This document shows, one piece after another, positions 6,041 to 13,454 of a stretch of DNA of 18,392 nucleotides; within the stretch, counting starts at the first letter, position 1; each line of letters starts with the position of its first letter. The DNA comes from CAYWFU01 sp964457585 (GTDB lineage Bacteria; JACRDZ01). The stretch spans positions 1 to 18,392 of the forward strand of contig CAYWFU010000063.1 of the NCBI GenBank assembly GCA_964457585.1, written 5' to 3'. The position numbers and the translations under genes were made by a program. The notes under the pieces are model-generated. The model ran no database searches and had not been told where the DNA came from. It worked only from the letters and a program-made list of their open reading frames with translations.

Positions 6041-6116
6041 GTCCCGTTTTAAGCACTTCAATGCATATAAGTAGTGAAAGCAATAAAAAATTCATTATGA
6101 AAATGAGGTGAATAAT

Positions 6117-6365
6117 ATGAAAAATGAAAAAAAAACACAATTAGAACTTTCCGATTTTTATCTTTCCGCTTTCTGTTTAGCAAAAGGCTTTACCTTAATC
6201 AAAATTGAGAAAACAAACCCTAAACGAGCTTTGTTTATTTTTGAAGACAAAAAAGATAGTCAAGAATTGATTAAAAATTATATGTTTGGGAGAGAACTAA
6301 TAGAAGCAAAATGTTTTATTTCAGCTATCAAAGAATTAAAACAGTTATTTTATTCAAATATATGA
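6117..6365 (+). CDS. DUF5659-domain protein
   Basis: An 82-residue protein: MKNEKKTQLELSDFYLSAFC, LAKGFTLIKIEKTNPKRALF, then FEDKKDSQELIKNYMFG and a C-terminal AIKELKQLFYS. The pattern L-SDFYLSAFCLAKGF-x-L-x3-E-KTNP-x-R-x2-F-x-FED is that of DUF5659, a small domain of unknown function common in phages and integrated elements near primase genes. GAGGTG (6105-6110) fits a start at ATG 6117 better than the in-frame GTG at 6108, which lies within that ribosome-binding site. It stands alone, with 178 bases before the next gene. No catalytic residues can be named. Confidence 0.78.
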   Translation: MKNEKKTQLELSDFYLSAFCLAKGFTLIKIEKTNPKRALFIFEDKKDSQELIKNYMFGRELIEAKCFISAIKELKQLFYSNI

Positions 6366-6542
6366 TAAATGGTTATTAAAAAACAACATATGCATAAAAC
6401 TATCAAAATTCTATTTTATTTTGTTTGTAAATTTTTAAGGGTAAAACCCCATTAATATGATTAAAAAAAATCAAAATTTATGGAGTAAACAGACGTTTTT
6501 ACGCTTGAATTTTTAAAATTTTAAAAGGATGTGAACTGAAAG

Positions 6543-6881
6543 ATGAAAATAACTCCCAAAAACTCAATAAAGTTAGAATGTCGATATTGCAAACAAAGTA
6601 AACATTACAATAATTGTGATAACAAAATTTGCAGCTTAAATAATAAATCGTCATCGACCTTAAAAAGAATGAAAAGACACTGCATAGACTGCATCGGGAG
6701 TGTCGTAGCGGTTAAGAATTGTTCCGGTATTGTTTTAAACAATAAAGATAAAAAATGTTACTTATGGAATTATCGGTTAAGCAAAAATCCGAAATTGAAA
6801 AATAAAAACCTTGAGCATTTAAAAAAATTTTATTTTCAAAATAAAATTGCCAAGAAATTAAAGCGTAATTGTTTACCATGA
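6543..6881 (+). CDS. Cysteine-rich zinc-binding phage/element protein
   Basis: 112 residues with nine cysteines. A first group is C13-x2-C16 ... C25 ... C30. A second is C47-x2-C50 (RHCIDCIG), C60 and C72, followed by YLWNYRLSKNPKLKN. The second block matches the C-L-D-C-x-G ... V-x2-C ... C-x-L-x-YR-x-GKNP pattern of small zinc-ribbon proteins that often sit beside replication genes of prophages and satellites. It probably binds zinc and possibly DNA. It ends 10 bases before the primase start, so the two are likely co-transcribed. The GKNP glycine is replaced by Ser here, and the C-terminal tail is very basic. Confidence 0.72.
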   Translation: MKITPKNSIKLECRYCKQSKHYNNCDNKICSLNNKSSSTLKRMKRHCIDCIGSVVAVKNCSGIVLNNKDKKCYLWNYRLSKNPKLKNKNLEHLKKFYFQNKIAKKLKRNCLP

Positions 6882-6891
6882 GAGGATTAAA

Positions 6892-9018
6892 ATGATCGAA
6901 CATAAACCGGATATTATAGAAATTATTCAAAGCGAAGGAATTGAATTAAGAAAAAGAGGTAAATATTACAAAGCTTTATGTTCATTGCATTCGGAGCGGA
7001 CACCTTCTTTCAAAGTTGATACGGATAAACAGATATTCTATTGTTTTGGGTGTAATGAAAAAGGGGATGTAATTAGTTTTATACAAAAATACAAAAATTA
7101 TTCCTTTAAGGATGCTCTTATATATCTTGGTATTAATAACAATGATAAAAAAATAATTAACCCTAATCCTAAAGAAGTAAAAAAGAAAATCCTTGTTAAA
7201 GAATATCAGCAATGGGAAAAAATATATTTAATCTTTTTATCAGATATTTTAAGAAATTTAGAACAAAAAAAACTTAATGCAAAAACAATAGAAGAAGTTG
7301 AGGAAATGTCCGTGCTTTATCATAAAGAGCCTATTTGGGAATATCATTGGGATATTTTATTTAATGGAAAAGAAAAAGAAAAAATTAAATTATACGGAGA
7401 GTTAAAATATGGAGAAAAAAAAGTTGATATTGGAAATGAATTATTAGAAATGGAATTGGAATATAATAATAAAGTTACGGATGTTACGGTTGATAATCAA
7501 AATAAAAATTTTGATAAAGATATAATTTCACCTTGCAGTTTTCCTCTGGATATATTACCGGATGAATTAATAAACTTAATTAACAAGCTTTATATTTCTT
7601 TTCAAGTTCCTCATGATGTTATAGCGGCTTGCATGTTGACTATTATAAGCGGCGCAATTGGAAACTCAATCAAAACATATGTTAAAAAGGAGTGGGAAGT
7701 TTCACCTTTTTTATGGACAATGATAATTGCACCCTCTGGTTATGGAAAGTCCCCTATTATAAACGCACTTATGAAGTATGTTAAAAATAAACAAGCTGAA
7801 TCTTATAAGGATTTTAAAAATAAATTGCAAGACTATGAATTGCAGCTTTTAAAATATAAAAAAGAAGGTAATTTTGAAAATCCAGCACCCCAAAAACCAA
7901 ATTTGAGTCATTCATTTGTTAGTGATTTTACTTTGGAGAGCTTATCAAATGTATTTGAAAATGATCCTAGAGGAATAGTAATTTATTCGGATGAAATTTC
8001 TAAATTCATTAAAGGGTTAAATCAATATAAAGCCACTGGTAACGATAGACAGCATATTTTAGAATTATTTGACTGTAATTCTTGGAAAATAGACAGAAAA
8101 GGTAAAGTGAAATTTATTCCAAATACCGGTGCTTCTATAATTGGAGGAATACAAACTAAAATATTACCTTCTATTTTTTCTGATGATTCTTTTGATGATG
8201 GATTAATTTTAAGATTTTTATTATTACCCGGCGAGGATATAACAAAAAAGTTTAGTAAAGATTCTTTGCAAGATAGTGAATTTGAATATTGGAATAGTTT
8301 ATTAGATTATTGTTATCAGATCCCTTTAAATTTTGATGAAAAGGGTTTTGTTAAACCTAATTTAATAAATCTGGATAATGATGCTTTAAACGAATTTGGA
8401 AAGTTCCATGATTCATATCATTTAAACAAGCAATACTTATCAGAAAATGCAAGTATATTTATTCCTAAACTAATTACTTACTCATTGAAATTTGCAGGGA
8501 TATTACAGGTTTTAAATTCTTTTGATAAAAGAATGATAGAAACATTATATAAGTTAAAAGATACGGTTAAAGATGGTTATATATTATTATCTGAAATAAG
8601 GAATAGTTTTAATAATGACCTACCGGAAAATAGCAGGCTTACATCTGAAAAAATAAGTTCTATATTAAGAGAGTTAAATTTAACCACAGAAAAAAGAGCA
8701 TATAATTTATCTTATCTTTTATGGGAACAGGAAGATATTCAGGCAATAGCTCATGAAATTGTTAGCTTATTAAAGCCTCATATAGAAAATAATAAATCAG
8801 ATATTCAAGATATATTATTTGATATTGATGGTCTGTCAAAATATCTTAATGTAAAAAAACAATGGGTTTATGATAAAGTTCATCAAGATGCTATTCCTTA
8901 TTATAAAGTTGGAAAATATCCTAGATTCAAAAAAATAAAAATAGATGAATGGCTGCAAAAAAGAGAAAAAGGAAATAGCAAAAAACAAACTAATACTGTT
9001 AGAAAGTTGTTAGAATAG
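6892..9018 (+). CDS. CHC2 zinc finger - DUF3987 helicase-like - HTH fusion replication protein
   Basis: 708 residues, intact. Residues 30-54 are a primase CHC2 zinc finger: C30-x2-H33-x17-C51-x2-C54 in CSLHSERTPSF ... FYCFGC. Residues ~215-480 are DUF3987 (ATPase/helicase-like), with Walker A APSGYGKS (280-287), Walker B IVIYSDE (362-368) and an arginine-finger-like DDGLILRF (R441). Residues ~640-690 are an excisionase-type HTH_17/MerR fold: LSKYLNVKKQWVYDKV ... IPYYKVGKYPRFKKIKIDEWL. No TOPRIM signature is visible between the zinc finger and the ATPase, so catalytic primase activity is uncertain. The likely role is initiating or unwinding replication of the excised element. The start at ATG 6892 has GAGAGGA upstream. 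Two A8 runs inside are in frame. The 3' end overlaps a TGTTAGAA repeat pair. Confidence 0.9.
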   Translation: MIEHKPDIIEIIQSEGIELRKRGKYYKALCSLHSERTPSFKVDTDKQIFYCFGCNEKGDVISFIQKYKNYSFKDALIYLGINNNDKKIINPNPKEVKKKILVKEYQQWEKIYLIFLSDILRNLEQKKLNAKTIEEVEEMSVLYHKEPIWEYHWDILFNGKEKEKIKLYGELKYGEKKVDIGNELLEMELEYNNKVTDVTVDNQNKNFDKDIISPCSFPLDILPDELINLINKLYISFQVPHDVIAACMLTIISGAIGNSIKTYVKKEWEVSPFLWTMIIAPSGYGKSPIINALMKYVKNKQAESYKDFKNKLQDYELQLLKYKKEGNFENPAPQKPNLSHSFVSDFTLESLSNVFENDPRGIVIYSDEISKFIKGLNQYKATGNDRQHILELFDCNSWKIDRKGKVKFIPNTGASIIGGIQTKILPSIFSDDSFDDGLILRFLLLPGEDITKKFSKDSLQDSEFEYWNSLLDYCYQIPLNFDEKGFVKPNLINLDNDALNEFGKFHDSYHLNKQYLSENASIFIPKLITYSLKFAGILQVLNSFDKRMIETLYKLKDTVKDGYILLSEIRNSFNNDLPENSRLTSEKISSILRELNLTTEKRAYNLSYLLWEQEDIQAIAHEIVSLLKPHIENNKSDIQDILFDIDGLSKYLNVKKQWVYDKVHQDAIPYYKVGKYPRFKKIKIDEWLQKREKGNSKKQTNTVRKLLE
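8997..9018 (+). repeat. Third TGTTAGAA pair (diverged arm-type site)
   Basis: TGTTAGAA-AGT-TGTTAGAA agrees with the two terminal copies at 18 of 22 positions, including both full TGTTAGAA words. It encodes the last residues of the replication protein (TVRKLLE and stop) and lies 79 bases upstream of the regulator promoter. Confidence 0.5.
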
Positions 9019-9096
9019 AATATCGAACAGCTTGATAATACTGGTTTTAACAATTATGTATCGGGTTGGTTACCCAAAGGTCAAATGCTTTTTTAC

Positions 9097-9125
9097 TTGA
9101 CTTATTATTATACCAATGGTATATT
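9097..9125 (+). promoter_or_regulatory. Promoter with overlapping operator for the XRE regulator
   Basis: TTGACT (9097-9102), a 17-base spacer and TATATT (9120-9125). A palindrome TATACC-AAT-GGTATA (9109-9123) covers the spacer and -10, the place where an autorepressor would bind. The ATG at 9132 is only 7 bases after the -10 and no ribosome-binding site is visible, so the transcript would be leaderless or nearly so. Confidence 0.65.
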
Positions 9126-9131
9126 ATAATT

Positions 9132-9332
9132 ATGAAATCCATAGAATTAATTAATTGGCGAAAAAATAATAAATTGTCTCAAACTAAATTAGCAAAGATA
9201 CTTGGGGTATCCAATATTACAGTTTATAGATGGGAAAAGGATATGCGGGAAATACCGTCGTTTCTTCATCTAGCCCTTAAGTATATTGAAATGAAAGGGG
9301 GTGAAAATATTTTACACAAGATGAAAAAATGA
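9132..9332 (+). CDS. XRE-family helix-turn-helix regulator
   Basis: 66 residues starting MKSIELINWRKNNKLSQTKL. The HTH is LSQTKLAKILGVSNITVYRWEKDMREIPSFL (about residues 14-44), with the usual Gln of helix 2, LGVS turn and TVYRWE recognition helix. A short C-terminal helix follows. The longer in-frame start at 9066 would include sequence upstream of a strong promoter and is unlikely. The gene sits directly upstream of the integrase (25-base gap), so it most likely controls integration/excision and its own promoter through the palindrome at 9109-9123. This small size is common for Cro-like or plasmid/prophage regulators. Confidence 0.85.
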   Translation: MKSIELINWRKNNKLSQTKLAKILGVSNITVYRWEKDMREIPSFLHLALKYIEMKGGENILHKMKK

Positions 9333-9357
9333 GAATGAGAAAGGAGGAATGATTTTT

Positions 9358-10529
9358 ATGACTGGCAGTATCCATAAAAAAGGTAAATCGTATTATATTG
9401 TATTTAGAGTTTTCGATTCTAATACCGGATATAAAAAACAAAAAGAGAAGCTGAAAGCAAACTTACCGAGCTTATGGGTGAAGTTCAAAACGGGACTTAC
9501 AAAGAAATAAAAAAAATATCATTTGATGAATATTCCGATTTATGGATCAACTCTTATGCTAAAGCCAAAACAAAACCATCTACATTAAAAAGCTATATAG
9601 ACATAATCAATAAACATTTCAAACCGGTTATGGGAGATTATCTTTTGACAGAAATTAATACTAATATGTTGCAAAGATATATAACTTTAAGACTTGAAAA
9701 GGTAAAACCTAAAACCGTAATCAATGAGATTGTGCTATTAAAATTAATGTTTAAACATGCGGTAAGATGGGGATATTTAAAAGTTAATCCTACCGAGTAT
9801 ATTGAGCGTCCAAGAGTTGAAAAAGAAGAAATAAAGATACTTTCACCCGAAGAGATAAGAGTATTCCTTGACCATGTTACACCCGATTTTAAGACTTTTT
9901 TTCTGACCGCAATTTTAACAGGCATGAGACGAGGCGAACTTCTAGGATTAAAATGGTGTGATATAGACTGGAATAGCAATCAAATTAATGTCCGGCGTTC
10001 TTTATGGAAAGATCAATTTGTATCACCTAAATCTAAAAAATCCGTAAGATGTATTGATATGAGCCCTTATCTTACCAATGAGCTAAAAAAACATAAACTT
10101 GCTTGTATTGATAATGATCTTAATTTGGTATTTTGCAACTCAAAAAATGCTCTCATTGATGCTGATAATTTAATAAAAAGACAATTTTTACCTGCTTTAA
10201 AAAAAGCCAATATACAACAAATAAGATTTCATGATTTAAGACATACTAATGTGGCTTTATGGATTGAACAGGGACAAAATATTAAATATATTCAACATCA
10301 ACTTGGACATGCTTCTATTCAAACAACTCTTGACAGGTATGGACATCTTATAAAAGATGTTAATACCGAACAGGCTAAAAAGCTTGATAATATTCTTGGA
10401 TTTGTGGAATATTCTGGCAGCTCCTTGGAATCTGTTAGAAGATTGTTAGAAGATAATCAAAAAAATGAAACCATAGGGAAGCTGATTCCATTACCAGTTA
10501 TTAGTATTCGGGAGGCAATCAATGGATAA
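9358..10529 (+). pseudogene. int: Tyrosine recombinase (integrase), N-terminus frameshifted
   Basis: The catalytic domain is complete. In the 351-aa frame beginning at 9474 one sees R152 (TGMRRGELLGLKW), a beta-hairpin Lys near 186-189 (SPKSKKSVR), H253-x2-R256 (FHDLRHT), H279 (QLGHAS) and the nucleophile Y289 (TTLDRYGHL). A core-binding SAM-like domain covers about residues 15-100. The true start is probably ATG 9358 after AGGAGG: MTGSIHKKGKSYYIVFRVFD then SNTGYKKQK, an arm-binding domain. That frame breaks near 9433-9445 (A6C A5), and a -1 step recovers REAESKLTELMGEVQ. Compared with relatives, about seven residues (usual form W-x-x-GF-x-T) also look missing. So the arm-binding domain is damaged while the active site is kept. 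It inserts the element into the tRNA beside its 3' end. Confidence 0.82.
10433..10454 (+). repeat. Candidate integrase arm-type site, right copy
   Basis: Identical over 22 bases to 1476-1497: two TGTTAGAA words with an 11-base period. Here it lies inside the integrase gene (encoding SVRRLLED), 106 bases from the right att repeat. Confidence 0.65.
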
Positions 10530-10559
10530 GGGTTTGAAATATATGATAAAAGGATTTGA

Positions 10560-10661
<102 letters not shown>

Positions 10662-10682
10662 TCTTATTGAATCAGTGGTGAC

Positions 10683-10711
10683 ATATTATAATATAATAAA
10701 AATATTGTCAA
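10683..10711 (-). promoter_or_regulatory. Promoter of the initiator tRNA
   Basis: On the minus strand TTGACA (10711-10706), 17 bases and TAATAT (10688-10683) lie 22 bases before the tRNA 5' end. This near-perfect sigma70 promoter, with the same spacing as those predicted in the element, calibrates what a real promoter looks like in this genome. Confidence 0.8.
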
Positions 10712-10731
10712 CCCATTTTTTAAACCATTTT

Positions 10732-11727
10732 TCAAATAAGTGTATATAACTGATATAAATATGCTATTAATATTGAGCCTGTTAAGCATATACTTAAATA
10801 AAGAAAAAAAACTTTTTTCTTAAATAAAGAAAGAAAAACTGCCATGACAGGCAAAGCTGTGACTGGAGCGCCTATTAAAAAAGCCAATCCTGCTCCAGGT
10901 GCAAGGTTTTTTCCGATTTTATCTATAACTCCCGCAAGTATTGCAACAGAACTTATTTGATTTATATGTAATGGAACGCTAAAAATAGTTATCGCTGGAA
11001 TACTGATCCAGTAATTATTCATCCCAAAAATATTTTCAATCCATGAAGTTGGGATATATCGTGTGCCTATAACTTCAACTAAAACACCAATTAAAGCAAA
11101 CTTGCCTATTTTCATGAAACCTTCATAAGCTTTTGCTAAAAATATTATAAATTTATTGGCATTTTTTTTTGCAATACGGTTACTTAATTGTTCATTGCAA
11201 AAACAGCGTAAACTTTCAACTGGATAATCATGATCATGCATATCCCCTTCAGGAATTTTATTTTTAAAAAGATTTTCCGGTTGAAATTTATAGTATTTTG
11301 AAATTAATGCTGTAATGATTCCAGCATAAATACCCATAAAAAAAGATGCAATTAATTTTATATTAGCCCATTCAAGACCAAGTTCATATTTTGTTAAAAT
11401 ATATCCTGCAGGACTCATAAGAGGTGACGATACAAGCAGCGCCATTGCAGGGGCAAGCGGCAGCCCGCCAATAAGCAACGAAATCGTTAATGGTAAAATA
11501 CCGCAGGCACATAAAGGGCTTATAGTGCCAACAAGAGTAGAAAGAAAAATGGCAGCATATCCATATTTGGTTAAAGATTTTCTTATTTTTACATGAAGTT
11601 TATAAGTCCGGATTAGAGCTTCTAAAATTACTCCAACTAAAAAATAAGGTAATATCCCCTTTATTTCATTTACGATTCCTCCCTCACCCAATAATAGGGA
11701 TTTTATTTCATTGTAATAATATGACAT
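10732..11727 (-). CDS. ArsP/DUF318-type permease
   Basis: 331 residues of a multi-pass inner-membrane protein in two hydrophobic halves. A hydrophilic loop (about residues 145-205: YKFQPENLFKNK ... DMHDHDYP ... RCFCNEQ) carries His, Asp and two Cys. Family marks are SPLCACGILPL (70-80, with C73 and C75) and LLVSSPLMSPAGY (98-109). PF03773 members include ArsP, which exports trivalent organoarsenicals, and many uncharacterised metal-linked permeases. The substrate cannot be set here. An AGGAGA ribosome-binding site precedes ATG 11727. The stop lies 21 bases before the tRNA promoter, so no terminator space is evident. It stands alone, with 129 non-coding bases upstream that contain a short CTCATT-like repeat. 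Confidence 0.82.
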   Translation of the reverse strand: MSYYYNEIKSLLLGEGGIVNEIKGILPYFLVGVILEALIRTYKLHVKIRKSLTKYGYAAIFLSTLVGTISPLCACGILPLTISLLIGGLPLAPAMALLVSSPLMSPAGYILTKYELGLEWANIKLIASFFMGIYAGIITALISKYYKFQPENLFKNKIPEGDMHDHDYPVESLRCFCNEQLSNRIAKKNANKFIIFLAKAYEGFMKIGKFALIGVLVEVIGTRYIPTSWIENIFGMNNYWISIPAITIFSVPLHINQISSVAILAGVIDKIGKNLAPGAGLAFLIGAPVTALPVMAVFLSLFKKKVFFLYLSICLTGSILIAYLYQLYTLI

Positions 11728-11856
11728 CTTAGTCTCCTATGAAAAGAAGCAACGAATACCTAGCAATAAGCAGCAAGTTAAAAAATATTTAAAACTCATT
11801 GCTCATCACTCATTGTTTATTATCTATATATTTTATTTTTTTTCAATTACTTTATT

Positions 11857-12126
11857 TCAATTTATTTCAATAAGCATACCCATACCGATAACATCTTCCT
11901 CTGGAATAAGAGTTTCATTAATCTTAGTTGGCAAATCATATCTCAAACTCATAAAATCTCCCTGAATTAAAGAACGAGGATCTCTTGGAGCTAATTTTAA
12001 AAGAACTGTTTTCCCTGATTTTAAAATATTTTCTTTTTTATATATTAAAAAATTTAAACAATAAACATTTCTATTGGAATTATAAGATAACCGAGGGCTA
12101 AAAAAAATAAAATTCATCTTGGCCAT
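11857..12126 (-). pseudogene. GDYXXLXY-motif protein, probably decaying
   Basis: 89 residues. The centre SGKTVLLKLAPRDPRSLIQG followed by DFMSLRYDLP is the defining motif of the GDYXXLXY family (GDF here), whose members are anchored by an N-terminal membrane helix and lie next to DUF2157/DUF4401 membrane proteins. The expected N-terminal helix is not in this frame. A neighbouring frame across the T8 run of the coding strand (near 12101-12108) reads LALGYLIIPIEMFIV, a perfect membrane segment, so the frame has slipped and slipped back. The C-terminus also stops early, at GMGMLIEIN. Start at ATG 12126 overlaps the upstream gene's end. Function of the family is unknown. Confidence 0.62.
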
Positions 12127-12784
12127 TTTGATTTAAGCCAGGATAAATTAATATGATCTCCATATTCACGGCAGACAAAAGCTAATCCATTTATCAAAGT
12201 AAGTATAAGGAATAAACCAACAAAATTAAAACCATCATAACTTCTGCGTGAAAATCTTTCTAAAACAACCTGTTGCCAATATAGATTTATTGCAAGATTA
12301 ACCAAGACAAGCCACATCTCAACCAAAATCCAGCAAATTCAGAAATTACAACCCAGCCTGCAATTAATAATGACCATCCCATAAATAATTCGTATGCATC
12401 TGCTCCAGTTTGATATATCTGTCCGAATACAGCCAAAAAAACTCCGACAAAAAAAGCTGCACTTAATAGTAAAACCTTACCTAATATTTCATCAAGCCCT
12501 CTTAACCATGCACCAGCAACACAGGTTAAAATACCCGCCTCAACAATTGCAAATTTTTGAAAAATCCCCATCTTTGCCCAATTGAAAGCAAAGAAAAAAA
12601 CAATACCAGAAAGAAGTAATGCAAAACCTATAAAAAGTAATATTCTATTTGCCCAATACCACCAAACAAGGGATTTTTTTTGAAAATTCAAAGCTTCATC
12701 TTTTGCTTCTTCACTTAATAGCTTACTATTAAACAAATCAAGAATATCAATTTTACTTATTGGTTTATTTAAAATATTTTTCAT
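12114..12784 (-). pseudogene. DUF2157 membrane protein, frameshifted and truncated
   Basis: The first frame (12784-12287, 165 aa) starts MKNILNKPISKIDILDLFNS, has a short cytosolic N-terminal domain with LLSEEAKDEALNFQ, and then several membrane helices: WYWANRILLFIGFALLLSGI, VFFFAFNWAKM and LLLSAAFFVGVFLAVFGQIY. GQIYQTGADAYELFMGW is the family hallmark. After EFAGFWL the frame is lost. The next frame (12326-12114) continues MWLVLVNLAINLYWQQVVLE and then ends early at LKSKWPR. DUF2157 proteins normally have more helices and are followed by DUF4401. Both are missing here, so this is a broken remnant of that operon. Family function is unknown. Confidence 0.75.
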
Positions 12785-12837
12785 AATGGTCTCATTTATT
12801 TATTTCATTTTGATATATATTAATAAAATAGTTAGCA

Positions 12838-12874
12838 AGCTCCGAAAACCGAAGCGGAGCTGTGGTTTTTGGAG
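12838..12874. promoter_or_regulatory. Mutually exclusive hairpins between two minus-strand genes
   Basis: AGCTCCG (12838-12844) can pair with CGGAGCT (12855-12861). CTCCGAAAACC (12840-12850) can instead pair with GGTTTTTGGAG (12864-12874), an 11-bp stem with one G-T pair. The two structures share bases and exclude each other. They lie in the 140-bp gap between the 12925 stop and the DUF2157 start. It may be an attenuator, a terminator without a U-run, or a palindromic repeat. Confidence 0.45.
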
Positions 12875-12924
12875 TCTTAGTTGAACATAAGGTTAGAAAT
12901 TTTTTTACTTTTTACCTCCGTTAT

Positions 12925-13134
12925 TTATTTTTTAAAGCTTATTGAATTAAGATATTTCATAGCATCTTTATTATATTCATTTCCCTTATACATTACAACA
13001 AAACAATAAATATTATTATTAGCTAAATAAACTCTACCTAATATAGTAAATCCTTGCTTATCGAGTGACATGAATTCCTTGCCAATTAATTTGTCTAATG
13101 AAACATCTTTTTCATATATTTTTTTACCTGACAT
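12925..13134 (-). pseudogene. C-terminal fragment of a small hypothetical protein
   Basis: 69 residues: SGKKIYEKDVSLDKLIGKEF ... GFTILGRVYLANNNIYCFVV, then DAMKYLNSISFKK. The layout (K-x5-DVSLD-x3-G-x-EF, R-x-YL-x-N-N-x-Y, F/YLNSI/F at the end) is like the C-terminal half of a family of small secreted or lipoprotein-like proteins. The frame is open upstream of ATG 13134 right into the MITE at 13142, and no N-terminal half is found beyond the MITE. The apparent start is therefore an internal Met and the gene is truncated. No function can be given. Confidence 0.5.
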
Positions 13135-13141
13135 TATTGAT

Positions 13142-13247
13142 TTAGGGCTTGCGACGAAATAACTGTAACAAATTTATTATAAAAAAAATCATATAGGAAC
13201 GCATGAAAATATTTAAATTGTTACAGTTATTTCGTCGCAAGCCCTAA
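13142..13247. mobile_element. MITE with 30-bp perfect terminal inverted repeats
   Basis: The left end 13142-13171 begins TTAGGGCTTGCGACGAAATA and is exactly the reverse complement of 13218-13247. The inner 46 bases are AT-rich with no gene. If the element proper starts at GGGCTTGCG (13145) and ends at CGCAAGCCC (13244), it is 100 bp and is flanked by TA on both sides, as expected for a TA-targeting (IS630/mariner-like) family. No transposase for it is visible in the window. It separates two unrelated gene fragments. Confidence 0.88.
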
Positions 13248-13444
13248 CTGCAAGTAAGCCTGTAAATGGAATTTTTTCTTGCATCAAACGTTCAAGCTGT
13301 ACTATAAAAATAGAAATTGAAAAAATATGGACCCAATCCCATTCCTGCTAAAATCATTCCAGCTAATCCGGGAATTCGAAACTTTCTAAATAACCAATCT
13401 ACTAACAAACCAATAATAATAATTTCTCCAAGCGACCATATCAT
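13246..13444 (-). pseudogene. Cation:proton antiporter fragment
   Basis: From ATG 13444 the frame reads MIWSLGEIIIIGLLVDWLF then RKFRIPGLAGMILAGMGLGP, ending at a stop at 13292 (50 aa). This is the first membrane hairpin of CPA-type sodium/proton antiporters (R-x-R-x-PGL-x-GM-x-L-x-G-x-x-LGP). In the adjacent frame 13293-13246 reads ERLMQEKIPFTGLLAV, which resembles a later antiporter segment and runs into the MITE end. A full antiporter is 380-600 aa, so most of the gene has been deleted and the rest was hit by the MITE. It starts 11 bases after purB and was probably the third gene of that operon. Confidence 0.68.
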
Positions 13445-13454
13445 AATCTGTTAA

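Noticed and set aside
9061..9085. ACCCAAAGGTC word shared with the tRNA anticodon/variable region, with GGGT...ACCC hairpin
   Set aside because: Only 11 bases match and the rest of the tRNA is absent. Its place upstream of the regulator may be chance, so I do not call a second att site.
9433..9445. Programmed -1 frameshift site (A AAA AAC) in the integrase
   Set aside because: The heptamer AAAAAAC is present but in the wrong phase for canonical X-XXY-YYZ slippage, and residues are also missing at the junction, so decay is the simpler explanation.
12394..12585. Plus-strand 63-aa frame
   Set aside because: It is antisense to the DUF2157 gene, whose protein features are clear.
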